DNA of 64,000 bases from Arthrobacter jiangjiafuii. Its GTDB lineage: Bacteria > Actinomycetota > Actinomycetes > Actinomycetales > Micrococcaceae. The stretch lies in contig NZ_CP076022.1 in the NCBI RefSeq assembly GCF_018622995.1, forward strand, positions 3,348,001 through 3,412,000, written 5' to 3'. The notes beneath the pieces were generated by a model that saw only the letters and a list, made by a program, of their open reading frames with translations, was not told the DNA's origin and did no database searches. The translations under genes were made by a program, and so were the position numbers. Of this stretch, positions 8,591 to 17,343 are shown piece by piece (the first letter of the stretch is position 1; each line of letters opens with the position of its first letter).

Positions 8591-9988
8591 CTACCGGGCG
8601 GTGGGGGCGGTGCGCTGCACCGGAGTGCGGATGAGCTTCTTGTTGACGAACTCGTCCATCCCGTAGCGGCCCAGTTCGCGGCCCACGCCGGAGCGCTTGA
8701 CACCACCGAAGGGCAGGTCCTCCTGCGTGCCGGACACTCCGTTGATCCAGACCATGCCCGATTCCAGCCGGTCTGCCACGTCCAGGGCCTTGTCTGCATC
8801 GGCACTGAAGACGGCGCCGCCCAGGCCGTAGGGCGAGGAGTTGGCCAGCTCCACCGCTTCGTCGGCGCCGGCAACCTTGTAGATCACCGCGGCCGGGCCA
8901 AACAGCTCCTCGGAGAAGGCACGCATGTCCGGGGTGACACCGGTGAGCACTGTCGGCTGCACATAGGCGCCCGGTCCGTCGATCAGGCTGCCGCCGGTAT
9001 GCAGGGTTGCGCCCTTGTCCACGGCGTCGCGGATCTGATCGACCAGGGAGTCGGCGGCTGACTGCGAGGAAAGCGGGCCGAAGCGGGTTCCCTCGTCCAG
9101 CGGGTTTCCGGGCTGGATCTTCGCCATCTTCGCGGTGAACTTCTCCACGAACTCCTCATAGATCTCTTCGACGATGATGAAGCGCTTGGCAGCGTTGCAG
9201 GCCTGGCCGGCGTTGCCCATCCGGCCGGCAACAGCCAACTTGACCGTGGCGTCCAGATCCTGCGAATCCAGCACGATGAACGGATCGCTGCCGCCCAGTT
9301 CCAGCACGTACTTCTTCAGGTTCCGGCCGGCCACCTCGGCCACGGCGGAGCCGGCACGCTCGGAACCGGTCAGCGAGACGCCCTGGATCCGGGGATCGGC
9401 GATGATGGCAGCGGCCTGGTCGTTGGTGGCGAAGAGGTTGATGTACGCGTCCTGCGGCAGTCCGGCGTCGCGGAAAAGCTGCTCCATGGCCAGGGCGGAC
9501 TGCGGGCAGTTGTTGGCGTGCTTGAGCAGCACGGTGTTGCCCAGCATCAGATTGGGACCGGCGAAGCGGGCCACCTGGTAGTACGGGTAGTTCCACGGCA
9601 TAATGCCCAGGATGGCGCCGACCGGCGCGGTCCGCACCGTGGCTCCGCCGCCGCCTTTGACGGTGAGTTCCTCATCGGCCATGAAGCCGGGGCCCTCGGC
9701 GGCGTAGTAGTCGTAGATGTTTGCGGACAGTGCGACCTCGGACCTGGCTTCACGCAGAGGTTTGCCCATTTCCGTGGAGATGAGGGCCGCCAACTCGTCG
9801 CTGCGTTCGCGGTACAGCTCGGCTACCCGGGCCATGATCTTGCTCCGGGCCGCTACCGGTTCGGCGCGCCAGGCGGCAAACGCCCCGTGGGCAGCGGTGA
9901 TCGCTTCGTTGATTTCGGCGTCGGTGGCTTCGGCGAATTCCTTCAGTGTTTCCCCGGTAGCGGGGTTCACGGTCTTGTAAGCAGTCAT
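8591..9988 (-). CDS. gabD: NAD(P)-dependent succinate-semialdehyde dehydrogenase
   Basis: This 465-residue aldehyde dehydrogenase is predicted to oxidise succinate semialdehyde to succinate in GABA or putrescine breakdown. The family features are visible: [13 protein letters not shown], the glutamate in [12 protein letters not shown], and the catalytic cysteine in [13 protein letters not shown]. The [10 protein letters not shown] form and the GSDPFIV context match the GabD1 branch known from mycobacteria. The ATG at 9988 is preferred; the frame stays open for another 81 codons upstream, but that part is Arg/Pro-rich and not family-like. No transaminase is adjacent. Confidence 0.9.
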   Translation of the reverse strand: MTAYKTVNPATGETLKEFAEATDAEINEAITAAHGAFAAWRAEPVAARSKIMARVAELYRERSDELAALISTEMGKPLREARSEVALSANIYDYYAAEGPGFMADEELTVKGGGGATVRTAPVGAILGIMPWNYPYYQVARFAGPNLMLGNTVLLKHANNCPQSALAMEQLFRDAGLPQDAYINLFATNDQAAAIIADPRIQGVSLTGSERAGSAVAEVAGRNLKKYVLELGGSDPFIVLDSQDLDATVKLAVAGRMGNAGQACNAAKRFIIVEEIYEEFVEKFTAKMAKIQPGNPLDEGTRFGPLSSQSAADSLVDQIRDAVDKGATLHTGGSLIDGPGAYVQPTVLTGVTPDMRAFSEELFGPAAVIYKVAGADEAVELANSSPYGLGGAVFSADADKALDVADRLESGMVWINGVSGTQEDLPFGGVKRSGVGRELGRYGMDEFVNKKLIRTPVQRTAPTAR

Positions 9989-10043
9989 GGGTGCCACGCT
10001 ACCGGCGCGTGTGTTCCAGCCAACAAACGGTTTCGCTGCCGGC

Positions 10044-10856
10044 TCAACGGTTCCCGGCGCGGGCGTCGTCGTCAGGCTCGGGACGCTCCCGGCGCCAGGT
10101 CCGCAGCCCCGCCACCTTGCCGAAACGGGGCCGGGGCCAGCCCTGCTGCTCCTTTTTTGCCCCGCTGCGTCGTCCGGCGGATCCGTTCGCTCCGGGACCG
10201 GCCGGCCGCGGACGCCGGCCCAGCCGGACACTCCATTCCCCCGGAGCGGGCAGCTTCCAACCGCGGCGGCGGGCGACGGTGCAGACGACGGCGGCAGTCA
10301 CGATGGCGACCCCCATCCCCACGTTCGGCAGGCCCACGCGGTGCAGGACTGCCATTTCGACGGCGGCAATCAGCGCACCGGTGGCGTACAGCGTGTTGCC
10401 GCCGAAGATGGCCGGCACCCGGCCCACCACAACGTCGCGGATCATGCCGCCACCCACCGCGGTGGCCACGCCGATCAGGATAGCCGGCAGCCAGTCCAGA
10501 CCCACGGTCAGGGCCTTCGATGTTCCGGTGGCGGCCCAGCAGCCCAGGGCAAGGGCATCGATGACGATCAGGAACCGGTTGGCCCATTTGCCCTTGAGCT
10601 CGATCAGGTAGGCAACGAACGCGCCGGCGATCGCTGCCAGCAGGTAGGCGGGGTTGGTCAGCGCCACCGGTGTTCCGGCCTGCAGCAGAGTGTCACGCAG
10701 GACACCGCCCCCCAGGGCGGAGGTCAGCGCCAGGACCAGGAAGCCGACGGGATCCATCCGAAGCTGCCGGGCCACGGCACCGCCGATGACCCCGTTGGCC
10801 AGGACGCCGGCCAGATCAACGACGTTGAAGACAGCTTCTGGATCAAACGTCGCCAT
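10044..10856 (-). CDS. TRIC-type (UPF0126/YicG) cation channel protein
   Basis: This 270-residue protein contains two copies of the trimeric intracellular cation channel domain, each of three helices with a GGGxxRD turn (GGGVLRDTLL near residue 50 and GGGMIRDVVVG near 135). Prokaryotic members form potassium-permeable trimers. After the membrane part (to about residue 200) comes a basic, disordered tail of about 70 residues rich in R, P and G, which is not part of the family core. Its function is unknown. Confidence 0.88.
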   Translation of the reverse strand: MATFDPEAVFNVVDLAGVLANGVIGGAVARQLRMDPVGFLVLALTSALGGGVLRDTLLQAGTPVALTNPAYLLAAIAGAFVAYLIELKGKWANRFLIVIDALALGCWAATGTSKALTVGLDWLPAILIGVATAVGGGMIRDVVVGRVPAIFGGNTLYATGALIAAVEMAVLHRVGLPNVGMGVAIVTAAVVCTVARRRGWKLPAPGEWSVRLGRRPRPAGPGANGSAGRRSGAKKEQQGWPRPRFGKVAGLRTWRRERPEPDDDARAGNR

Positions 10857-10988
10857 GCCACTCCTGATCCTTGATGTTCTGCCGTGATTCCGGCGTCCAT
10901 TCTAGCCCGGCAGGCCTGCGGTCTGGGGGGTCGTGCCGGGAGACGCAGGCCGGGACCCGCTTTCCGGCTGCTCCGCTGCCAGCCGCTG

Positions 10989-11426
10989 CTAGTTCGCGAA
11001 GTGCCCGGCGAGCTTCTCGAGTGTCTGTTCAATGTTCGCCGGATGCCGCCGGGTCACGCCCGTGATCCGGTACATGACACGATGCCGGACCGCCCGGGCG
11101 TCCCACTGCTCGGTCACCAGGGTGCCGCCGTCGACGGGTTCCAGCAGATAGCGCCAGACGTGCCCGCCCATGTGCCGCCACGCAATCCGCCGGCCTTCCT
11201 CGAACTCGGTGACGGTGTTGGAGATCTTGTACGGAACACCCATCTTCATGTCCATGCCGAAGGTGGCTCCGGGCGCGAGCCGCGCGGGGCCCTGCGGCTG
11301 TGCGTCGCGGACTGTGCCGGAGCCGTCAATGACGCTGTGCATGGACGGGCGGGCCAGCAGGTCGAAGACGGCGTCGGGTGCAGCGGGAACGAGCCGGTCA
11401 CGGGAAATGAGATAGGGGTTGGTCAT
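10989..11426 (-). CDS. SRPBCC-family (START-like) protein
   Basis: This 145-residue protein has the helix-grip fold: an N-terminal strand with VPAAPDAVFDLLARP, central strands, and the C-terminal long helix in HPANIEQTLEKLAGHF. It resembles the polyketide-cyclase/dehydrase-like SRPBCC proteins common in actinobacteria. These bind hydrophobic ligands; no ligand can be named. It lies 22 bases downstream of the NUDIX gene on the same strand and may share its transcript. Confidence 0.85.
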   Translation of the reverse strand: MTNPYLISRDRLVPAAPDAVFDLLARPSMHSVIDGSGTVRDAQPQGPARLAPGATFGMDMKMGVPYKISNTVTEFEEGRRIAWRHMGGHVWRYLLEPVDGGTLVTEQWDARAVRHRVMYRITGVTRRHPANIEQTLEKLAGHFAN

Positions 11427-11448
11427 CGGGCCAGTCTAAGCGGCGCCA

Positions 11449-12192
11449 CTACCTGCTGCGCTGATAGCTCCAGCCGCCAGTGCCCAGGACCAGCCGGTGC
11501 CGGCGGGCGGGATCGCTGCGCCCCGCCGTTTCGGGAGGTGCAGCGTCCGGATACTCGGCGTCCCCGGCCCACACCATGACCAGGGGCTCCCGGCCGGAAA
11601 GCTGGCGGGTGGCAAATGTTTCGGGAACCGACGCGGCGGCTGCCTCCAGCGCCCCGGCCACGGTGTTGTGGTGAAGCAGCCCGTGCAGGGTCACCCAGGT
11701 GGGCGGCACCAGGTCCATGGTGCCCTCCCGCTGCCGGCGGAACGCCTCGGCGGGAGTCAGCCATGCCGAGGCCACGTGCTCGTCGGGGCTGAGGACCACC
11801 TCGCCGGCCGGGGCCTTCGCGAGGAAGAATTCCGTCCTGTAGCGCCGCGGCGCTTCGGGCGGGGGGAACCAGCGGGAAAGCCGGACCAGATCCGGTGCCG
11901 CCAGTGCCAAGCCGGTCTCTTCAGCGGTTTCGCGGACGCCGGCGCGGCGCGCGGCGGCAAGTTCGACGTCGTCGTCCGCGTCTGCGCCGCTGGCATTCCC
12001 GCCGTCGGCGTCCTGCGGATCCACCAGGCCGCCTGGGAAAACCCAGGCCCCGGCGAAGGAGCCACGGTGCCGGGGCCGTTCCAGCAGCAGCACCTGCAGC
12101 CCGTCGGCCGAATCCCTCAGGAGCACCACAGTGGAAGCCGTGCCGTGCATCATAAGCAAGTATCCGTTCGTTCGATTCGGAAGGGAGCCCAC
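11449..12192 (-). CDS. NUDIX hydrolase
   Basis: This 247-residue protein has a Nudix box, recognised as GGLVDPQ followed by a long acidic insert and then RRAGVRETAEETGL. The insert between the first glycine and the REUXEE core sets it apart from small MutT enzymes and is seen in the larger acyl-CoA/NUDT19-like group. The GTG at 12192 is chosen because GAGAGAG lies just upstream; two ATG codons at 12150-12153 are weaker alternatives. The C-terminal region carries a conserved LHGLLHHNTV segment. The substrate is not known. Confidence 0.85.
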   Translation of the reverse strand: MGSLPNRTNGYLLMMHGTASTVVLLRDSADGLQVLLLERPRHRGSFAGAWVFPGGLVDPQDADGGNASGADADDDVELAAARRAGVRETAEETGLALAAPDLVRLSRWFPPPEAPRRYRTEFFLAKAPAGEVVLSPDEHVASAWLTPAEAFRRQREGTMDLVPPTWVTLHGLLHHNTVAGALEAAAASVPETFATRQLSGREPLVMVWAGDAEYPDAAPPETAGRSDPARRHRLVLGTGGWSYQRSR

Positions 12193-12266
12193 CGGTTCTC
12201 TCTCAAGGATGGTAGCCGTTTTGCTTCCGGCCGCCCTACGCTGAGACCCGGCCGGAAGGAATGCGG

Positions 12267-12896
12267 ATGGACAAGTTCGACTTCAAGAAGACCTACCCGG
12301 AGCTGTATGCGCCGAAAGCCGGCGACTTTGCCCTGGTGGAGGTCCCTCCCCTGCAATATCTGGCCTATGACGGCCACGGCGATCCCAACACGTCATCGGA
12401 GTACGTGGGAGCCCTGGAATGCCTCTATCCCACGGCCTACGCAGTGAAGTTTGCGTCCAAAAAGAACCTGGACCGGGACTTTACGGTGGGTCCGCTGGAG
12501 GGGCAGTGGCGGGCCGCGGACATGACCGCCTTCACCCGCGGCGACAAGGCCGCCTGGGATTGGACCATGCTGGTGGCCCAGCCGCCGTGGATCACCCCGG
12601 AACTGGTGGCGGATGCGCTGGCTGCCGTGCAGAAGAAAAAGCAGCTGCCCGGGCTGGACCGGGTGCGGCTGCTCACCCTTGAGGAAGGCACGGCGGTCCA
12701 GATCCTGTATATCGGCGCCTACGACGCCGAGGGCCCGGTCCTGGAACGGCTGCACCACCAGTGGCTGCCCACACACGGCCTGACCTTCAACGGCGACCAT
12801 CACGAGGTCTACCTCAGCGATCCGCGGCGGACCGCCACCGAGAAGCTGCGCACGGTGCTGCGGCAGCCGGTCCGCCCGATCCAGCCCGCGGATTAG
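12267..12896 (+). CDS. GyrI-like small-molecule-binding domain protein
   Basis: This stand-alone GyrI-like (SOUL/AraC effector-binding-like) protein of 209 residues starts MDKFDFKKTYPELY and carries the core PLQYLAYDGHGDPN and the C-terminal HHEVYLSDPRR strand. GyrI-like domains bind hydrophobic or cationic small molecules. The ATG at 12267 is preferred over 12261 because GGAAGGA ends at 12260. It overlaps its convergent neighbour by four bases (TTAG shared stops). Confidence 0.85.
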   Translation: MDKFDFKKTYPELYAPKAGDFALVEVPPLQYLAYDGHGDPNTSSEYVGALECLYPTAYAVKFASKKNLDRDFTVGPLEGQWRAADMTAFTRGDKAAWDWTMLVAQPPWITPELVADALAAVQKKKQLPGLDRVRLLTLEEGTAVQILYIGAYDAEGPVLERLHHQWLPTHGLTFNGDHHEVYLSDPRRTATEKLRTVLRQPVRPIQPAD

Positions 12897-13369
12897 CCCT
12901 TGGTGCCGGCTCCGTTGGCTTCGATGGCTTTGAGCATTGTTCCCAGCTGCCCGTCGCTGACCCGGCTCAGAGCGGTGAGCAGGCCGGTGATGCGGGTGCG
13001 TTCCCTGGCCTCGAAGCGGGTGGCGTCCAGGATGTCGCTGACCCAGAGGCCGTCCATGGCAAGCCGGATGATCACGCCAAGCACACAGCTGGGCTGCTTC
13101 GGGTCCAGATTGTCGCGGTCCAGCCGCCGGTTCAGGTAAATCAGTGATTCGGCGAGATTCGGGCGCGCGACGGCGGTGGCCAGCAGCGCTCCCTGATCCG
13201 TCTCGCTGTTGGTCCCGGCGTCCGAGAAGGCCTTGATGTAGGCGCGGTCCTGGGCTCCGATGGGATCCGGGTCGGCTTCTGCGAGCCGGCCCAGCTCGTG
13301 GACCAGCTCGATAATCATTGCTTCAACGTCCTGCTCGATTTCCTCGATAGGTGCGCCTGGCCTGAACAT
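12893..13369 (-). CDS. TetR-like C-terminal ligand-binding domain protein lacking the HTH
   Basis: This 158-residue, all-helical protein resembles the C-terminal half of TetR-family regulators (the SAVARPNLAE-, GLWVSDILD-like helices), but there is no N-terminal helix-turn-helix. It has its own good start: GGAGG six bases before the ATG at 13369, and no HTH remnant is readable upstream in any frame. It is thus either a truncated regulator that gained a start or a true single-domain ligand-binding protein. It overlaps the GyrI-like gene by four bases at the stop. Confidence 0.65.
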   Translation of the reverse strand: MFRPGAPIEEIEQDVEAMIIELVHELGRLAEADPDPIGAQDRAYIKAFSDAGTNSETDQGALLATAVARPNLAESLIYLNRRLDRDNLDPKQPSCVLGVIIRLAMDGLWVSDILDATRFEARERTRITGLLTALSRVSDGQLGTMLKAIEANGAGTKG

Positions 13370-13388
13370 TTTTCCTCCAGCTCAACGA

Positions 13389-13407
13389 TCAACCGCCTTT
13401 CGGTTGA
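13389..13407. promoter_or_regulatory. Perfect inverted repeat upstream of the HTH-less TetR-like gene
   Basis: TCAACCG and CGGTTGA form perfect 7-base arms around a 5-base spacer, 20-38 bases upstream of the gene starting at 13369. Size and position fit a TetR-family operator or a small 5'-UTR hairpin. No poly-T follows, so a terminator is less likely. Confidence 0.5.
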
Positions 13408-13520
13408 CCGGCCAGCCTAGCCCGGTCCTGCCGCCGGCTCCACCGTGAGGTACTTCCGGCGGGTACTGCCTGAGTCTTACGATTGCCACCTGCGGTTCCC
13501 GTTCTGCAGGAGGTAGCGCC

Positions 13521-13880
13521 ATGCCTTTCACTCCACCACCCCCCGGAAACCAGGGCTCCCCGGGTCCGCCGCGCCCACGTAGGCAGCCGGATAAACAGGA
13601 CTACGGCAACGTCCCGGTGATTATCTCCGGAGTGCTGGCTGCCGTGGCAGGTTTGTCGGTGGCCCTGTTCTCCACCGGCGGCAGCGAGCGTGAATTCCGC
13701 TGGGAACTGGGCATCGCCGCGGCCTGCGTGACCTTCATCGTCACACTGCTGATTCTGCTGGTCCTGATCGCCACCTCCCAGCCCAATCCTGAGCATCTGG
13801 GCAAGGGCACGGGCATCAGGCGCAGCTTCGGTGCGCTGCCGAACCAGCGCGACGACGACGACGGGCCGGGAGCGGGCTGA
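13521..13880 (+). CDS. Hypothetical membrane protein with two TM helices
   Basis: The 119 residues comprise a Pro-rich cytoplasmic start, two hydrophobic segments at about 33-50 and 65-85, and a polar tail ending in an Asp run. GGAGG precedes the ATG. I do not recognise a family. The following gene starts 67 bases later on the same strand. Confidence 0.7.
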   Translation: MPFTPPPPGNQGSPGPPRPRRQPDKQDYGNVPVIISGVLAAVAGLSVALFSTGGSEREFRWELGIAAACVTFIVTLLILLVLIATSQPNPEHLGKGTGIRRSFGALPNQRDDDDGPGAG

Positions 13881-13947
13881 CGTAGCATCGAAGGTGCGAA
13901 TCATCTCCGGGCGAATGGCCCGGTCCCCGCACAGATGCAAGGAACCC

Positions 13948-14448
13948 ATGCCGTTGAACAAGAAGTCACTCTCCGACGACGGGTTCACCGGTTTCCGGAC
14001 CCTGATGGCCCTGGAAGGCAACCGGATTCCGCAGCGCCAGGGGCTTTTCGCCGTGCTGCGGCCGGAGGGATTTGAACCGCGGTTCCTGGCTGTCAGCACG
14101 GCCGGGGTTTTCAAGAAGAAGAATCCGTCCCTGCCCCGCGCCGCACTCGCCGCTGAATGGGTCGCCGACGCCGACGTCCTGTTCATCGGCAAAGCCAGTC
14201 CCGGCAGCAAGGGCAACCGCGGGCTCCGCCGCCAGCTCTCAGAATTTGTCGACTTCGGCGAGGGACGGCCGCCGGGACATTGGGACGGCCGGTTGATCTG
14301 GCAGCTGGCCGACGCAGATTCGCTGCTCGTCGCATGGAAGGAATTGCCTGCGGACGAGCTCAATGCGGCCCACGCCGCGTACCACGAGCAGTTCCGCCAG
14401 ATCCACGGCAGGTTGCCGTTTGCCAATCTGGTGCAGGCCCGCGCCTAG
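13948..14448 (+). CDS. Uncharacterised protein, possibly GIY-YIG-like fold
   Basis: This 166-residue soluble protein is not assigned with certainty. The segment DVLFIGKASPGSKGNRGLRRQLSEFVDFG followed by GHWDGRLIWQLAD resembles the pattern of GIY-YIG-like domains (a YxGka strand, then an Arg-rich helix), but the GIY and YIG motifs themselves are not evident. It may be an inactive or very divergent member. The start at 13948 has AAGGA upstream. No DNA-modifying neighbour supports a nuclease role. Confidence 0.65.
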   Translation: MPLNKKSLSDDGFTGFRTLMALEGNRIPQRQGLFAVLRPEGFEPRFLAVSTAGVFKKKNPSLPRAALAAEWVADADVLFIGKASPGSKGNRGLRRQLSEFVDFGEGRPPGHWDGRLIWQLADADSLLVAWKELPADELNAAHAAYHEQFRQIHGRLPFANLVQARA

Positions 14449-14478
14449 TTAGGCACCAGGCTCCCTCGCCGGGCAAGC

Positions 14479-15171
14479 TCAGCTGCCGAAGATCTTCCCC
14501 AACAGCTCCCCGGAACGTTCCATAATGCCCGGAACCGGCCAGCCGCCGTCGTCTTTTTGCTGCAGCGCCTGGTCTTGTTGCAGCGCCTGGTTTTGCTGCA
14601 GCGCTACCCGGACCACGCCCAGCGCCAGCCCCACCACCAGCTGCGCCTCGGCTGCACGGCCGCGGATACCGGCCGGATCGGCATCCGGACCGGAGACGGC
14701 GGCGTAGCGCTGCAGGACCAGCTCCGCCATCTGCTTTTCGTGGGCGGCCATCCACTCGTTCTGCTTCGCCAGCAGCTCCGGGGAGCCCATCACCACCTTC
14801 ATCCGGTCGCGGGCCAGCACCGGGTCCGGCTGGCCCTCGAGCAGCGTGGAAAACACTGCCGTGGCCAGGCTCAGGACCACGGGGGTGCCGGTGTCGGCCA
14901 GGAATCCCCCGGCCACCACCTCCGCCGCGGCCGCCGGCGCGGGGCCAAGAAACACGGATTCCTTGGAGCCGAAATAGTTGAAGAACGTCCGCTGGGAGAC
15001 CATGCATTCGGTGCAGATCATCTCCACCGTGACGTGCTCATAGCCGTGCTCCAGCGCCAGCCGGACGGCCGTCTTTTCGATCGCGGAGCGGGCGGCTGCG
15101 CGCTTGCGGGCGCGCAGCCCTTCAGACGGTGCGTTCGGTGTGCTGCCGTCCATGTCCGTTCCTTCGCTCAT
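14479..15171 (-). CDS. TetR/AcrR-family transcriptional regulator
   Basis: The 230-residue regulator has the TetR helix-turn-helix at about residues 30-75 (AIEKTAVRLALEHGYEHVTV, then CTECMVSQRTFFNYFGSKES) and a helical ligand domain after it. It lies five bases downstream of an ABC exporter permease on the same strand, so it probably controls its own operon. Unusual for the family, the C-terminus contains a Gln-rich ALQQxQ repeat encoded by 18-base tandem units. Confidence 0.9.
   Translation of the reverse strand: MSEGTDMDGSTPNAPSEGLRARKRAAARSAIEKTAVRLALEHGYEHVTVEMICTECMVSQRTFFNYFGSKESVFLGPAPAAAAEVVAGGFLADTGTPVVLSLATAVFSTLLEGQPDPVLARDRMKVVMGSPELLAKQNEWMAAHEKQMAELVLQRYAAVSGPDADPAGIRGRAAEAQLVVGLALGVVRVALQQNQALQQDQALQQKDDGGWPVPGIMERSGELLGKIFGS
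14560..14604. repeat. 18-base tandem repeat inside the TetR gene
   Basis: Two and a half copies of an 18-base unit (beginning CTGCAGCGCCTGGT) encode the repeating ALQQNQ/ALQQDQ segment near the C-terminus of the TetR regulator. The unit length keeps the reading frame, so copy number could change without disruption. Confidence 0.8.
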
Positions 15172-15176
15172 CGGAG

Positions 15177-16448
15177 CTACTCGTACCGCAGGGCGTCGAT
15201 CGGGTTCTGCTTGGCCGCCCGGCGGGCCGGGAGGGTGCCGGCCAGGAACGCGATCAGCATCACGACGCCGATGATAGTGGCCACGGAGGCCGGCGTGAAC
15301 AGCATGATGTGAAGCCCCGGCAGGGCCGACAGCACGGTGTCGGAGAGGACCGAGCTGATCACCGAACCGAGCCCGACGGCGATTCCGGCGCCGAGGGCGG
15401 AACCGAGGAAGCCGATGAAGATGGCTTCGAAGCTGAACAGGGCGAAGATCTTGCCGCCGCCCATGCCCATGGCCTTCATCAGGCCGATCTCCCGGGTGCG
15501 TTCCTGCACGCTCATCAGCAGGGTGTTCACGATGCCGAAGCCGGCAGCAATCAGGGCGATGACGGCGAAGGCGTTCAGGACGCCGATGATGCCGTTGATG
15601 ACGGTCTGGATGGCGCCGATCTGGTCCGCGACGGTCAGGGCGGTGTAGCCCTGCTCTTCCAGGTCGGCCTTGATCGCGGCGAGCTGCTCTTCGTCGGTGT
15701 CCGCGTCCAGGTAGGCAACGGAGGTGACGTAGCCGGTGGAAACCCCGGCGGGAATGCCGCTGCGCTGCAGGGCATCCAGCTCCGCGCGCAGGTCCGCGTT
15801 GAACCCGGCACCGTCGCCGAAGAGCGAGTCGTTCTGCACGCCGGCAATCACGGCCTCGACGGTGTGCTGGACACCGGCGTAGTCGGTGACGGCAATGGTG
15901 ACCGGCTGCTCCAGGGCGGCGTCGGCGTCGGCAAAGCCCATGGCTTCGACGTAGCTGGACGGGATCAGGACTTCCAGTGCTCCGGTGCCGTCGGACAGCT
16001 GTCGGCCGGCGGCCAGGTCTGCGTCGGCCAGCCCCACCATGGGGTTGGTGGTCAGCTCGAACTTCGCACCGCCGTCGTACTGGATGAAGTCCGGAGCCAG
16101 CATGGCGGCGGGTTCAACCTTATCGATTCCATCCGTGGCGCGGATGGTCTCGATGTCGGCGTCGGAGAGCAGGGTGAAGTTGCCCTGGGTGGCGGCGCCG
16201 TTGGGATCGTATTCCTTCGGCCCGTCCTCTTCGGCGGCGGCCTCGGCGGTGGGTGAGACGGTCATCAGGTTGTCGCCGCCAATGGCGCCGACCTGCTTGT
16301 CGATGTAGTCCGAGACGCCGGCGCCGATGGCGCTGGTGAGGGTCAGCGTGAAGGCGCCGATGAAGATCGCGACGACGGTCAGCGCGGTGCGGACCTTGCT
16401 GCGGAAGGTGTTGGAGATGGCAGAACGGAGAATATCGCCGACGGTCAT
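15177..16448 (-). CDS. ABC transporter permease, MacB/FtsX type
   Basis: The 423-residue permease has one N-terminal helix (TALTVVAIFIGAFTLTLTSAIGAG), a large extracytoplasmic MacB-PCD domain of about 220 residues with an acidic Ala-rich loop, and three C-terminal helices (from about residue 290) with the family motif VQERTREIGLMKAMG. MacB-type systems transmit force to export peptides, lipids or antibiotics, or act as mechanotransmitters. It overlaps the ATPase gene by four bases (ATGA). Confidence 0.92.
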   Translation of the reverse strand: MTVGDILRSAISNTFRSKVRTALTVVAIFIGAFTLTLTSAIGAGVSDYIDKQVGAIGGDNLMTVSPTAEAAAEEDGPKEYDPNGAATQGNFTLLSDADIETIRATDGIDKVEPAAMLAPDFIQYDGGAKFELTTNPMVGLADADLAAGRQLSDGTGALEVLIPSSYVEAMGFADADAALEQPVTIAVTDYAGVQHTVEAVIAGVQNDSLFGDGAGFNADLRAELDALQRSGIPAGVSTGYVTSVAYLDADTDEEQLAAIKADLEEQGYTALTVADQIGAIQTVINGIIGVLNAFAVIALIAAGFGIVNTLLMSVQERTREIGLMKAMGMGGGKIFALFSFEAIFIGFLGSALGAGIAVGLGSVISSVLSDTVLSALPGLHIMLFTPASVATIIGVVMLIAFLAGTLPARRAAKQNPIDALRYE

Positions 16449-17167
16449 GCGGAGGCCCCTGTGGTGATGGTGGTGGAGGTGAGTTCGGCGGCTGACACTT
16501 CGCGGCCGTCCTTGATGTAGAACTGGCGGCTGCAGCGGGCGGCCAGGTCGGTGTCGTGGGTGACAGCGATCAGCGTGATGCCCTGTTCCCGGTTCAGGTC
16601 AAAGAGGATGTCCTCGACGACGGCGCCGGTGGCGGTGTCCAGGTTGCCGGTGGGTTCATCGGCGAAGATTACCGAGGGGTTGTTCACCAGGGCCCGGGCG
16701 ATGACCACGCGCTGCTTCTGGCCGCCGGAGAGGTCGGTGGCCTTGTTCCGGGCCTTGTCGGCCATTTCCAGGCGCTCCAGCGCCTCCATGCCGCGCTTTT
16801 TGCGCTCGGCGGGCTTCACTCCGGCGATCATCAGCGGCAGGACAACGTTATCCAGCACCGAGGCGTTGGGCGTGAGGAAGAACTGCTGGAACACGAAGCC
16901 GAAGTCCCGGTTGCGCAGTTCGTTCAGGTCGTTCTTGCCCAGCGAGCGGGCGTCCTGGCCCTTGACCGAGATGATGCCGCCGTCGGGGGTGTCCAGCAGT
17001 GCGAGCAAATGCATGAGCGTGGACTTGCCAGAACCGGACTTGCCGACAATAGCCAGGGATTCGCCGGCTTCAACGGCGAGGCTGACCCCCTTGAGGGCGT
17101 CGAAGCGGTTCTCCCCCTGCCCGTACGACTTGGTCAGGTCCTGCGCGCTGAGTACGTATGGTGTCAT
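16445..17167 (-). CDS. ABC transporter ATP-binding protein, MacB/LolD type
   Basis: This 240-residue ATPase has Walker A GKSGSGKST, signature LSGGQKQRV, Walker B VIFADEPTGNLD and the H-loop THD. The NLD after Walker B is typical of the MacB/LolD/FtsE class. It is the first gene of the three-gene unit ATPase-permease-TetR and overlaps the permease by four bases. The transported substrate is unknown. Confidence 0.93.
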   Translation of the reverse strand: MTPYVLSAQDLTKSYGQGENRFDALKGVSLAVEAGESLAIVGKSGSGKSTLMHLLALLDTPDGGIISVKGQDARSLGKNDLNELRNRDFGFVFQQFFLTPNASVLDNVVLPLMIAGVKPAERKKRGMEALERLEMADKARNKATDLSGGQKQRVVIARALVNNPSVIFADEPTGNLDTATGAVVEDILFDLNREQGITLIAVTHDTDLAARCSRQFYIKDGREVSAAELTSTTITTGASA

Positions 17168-17343
17168 ACGCCAAGCCTACGTGCAGTTCCTGCAAGTTTG
17201 CAGTGGGTGCATATCCCGCGGCTTGCGAGGAACTTCTTTACAGCTGGAGGCTGCGGCTATTTACTCGCAGGATGCAGGTTCCCGCGTAGGGACAGCCGTT
17301 CTGTTCTTCGGCATGAGGAGCATGTAGGAGGGAAAGGACGGAG

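Noticed and set aside
9989-10231. 81-codon extension of the aldehyde dehydrogenase
   Set aside because: It is Pro/Arg-rich, overlaps the next gene and lacks homology to the family, whose members begin near the ATG at 9988.
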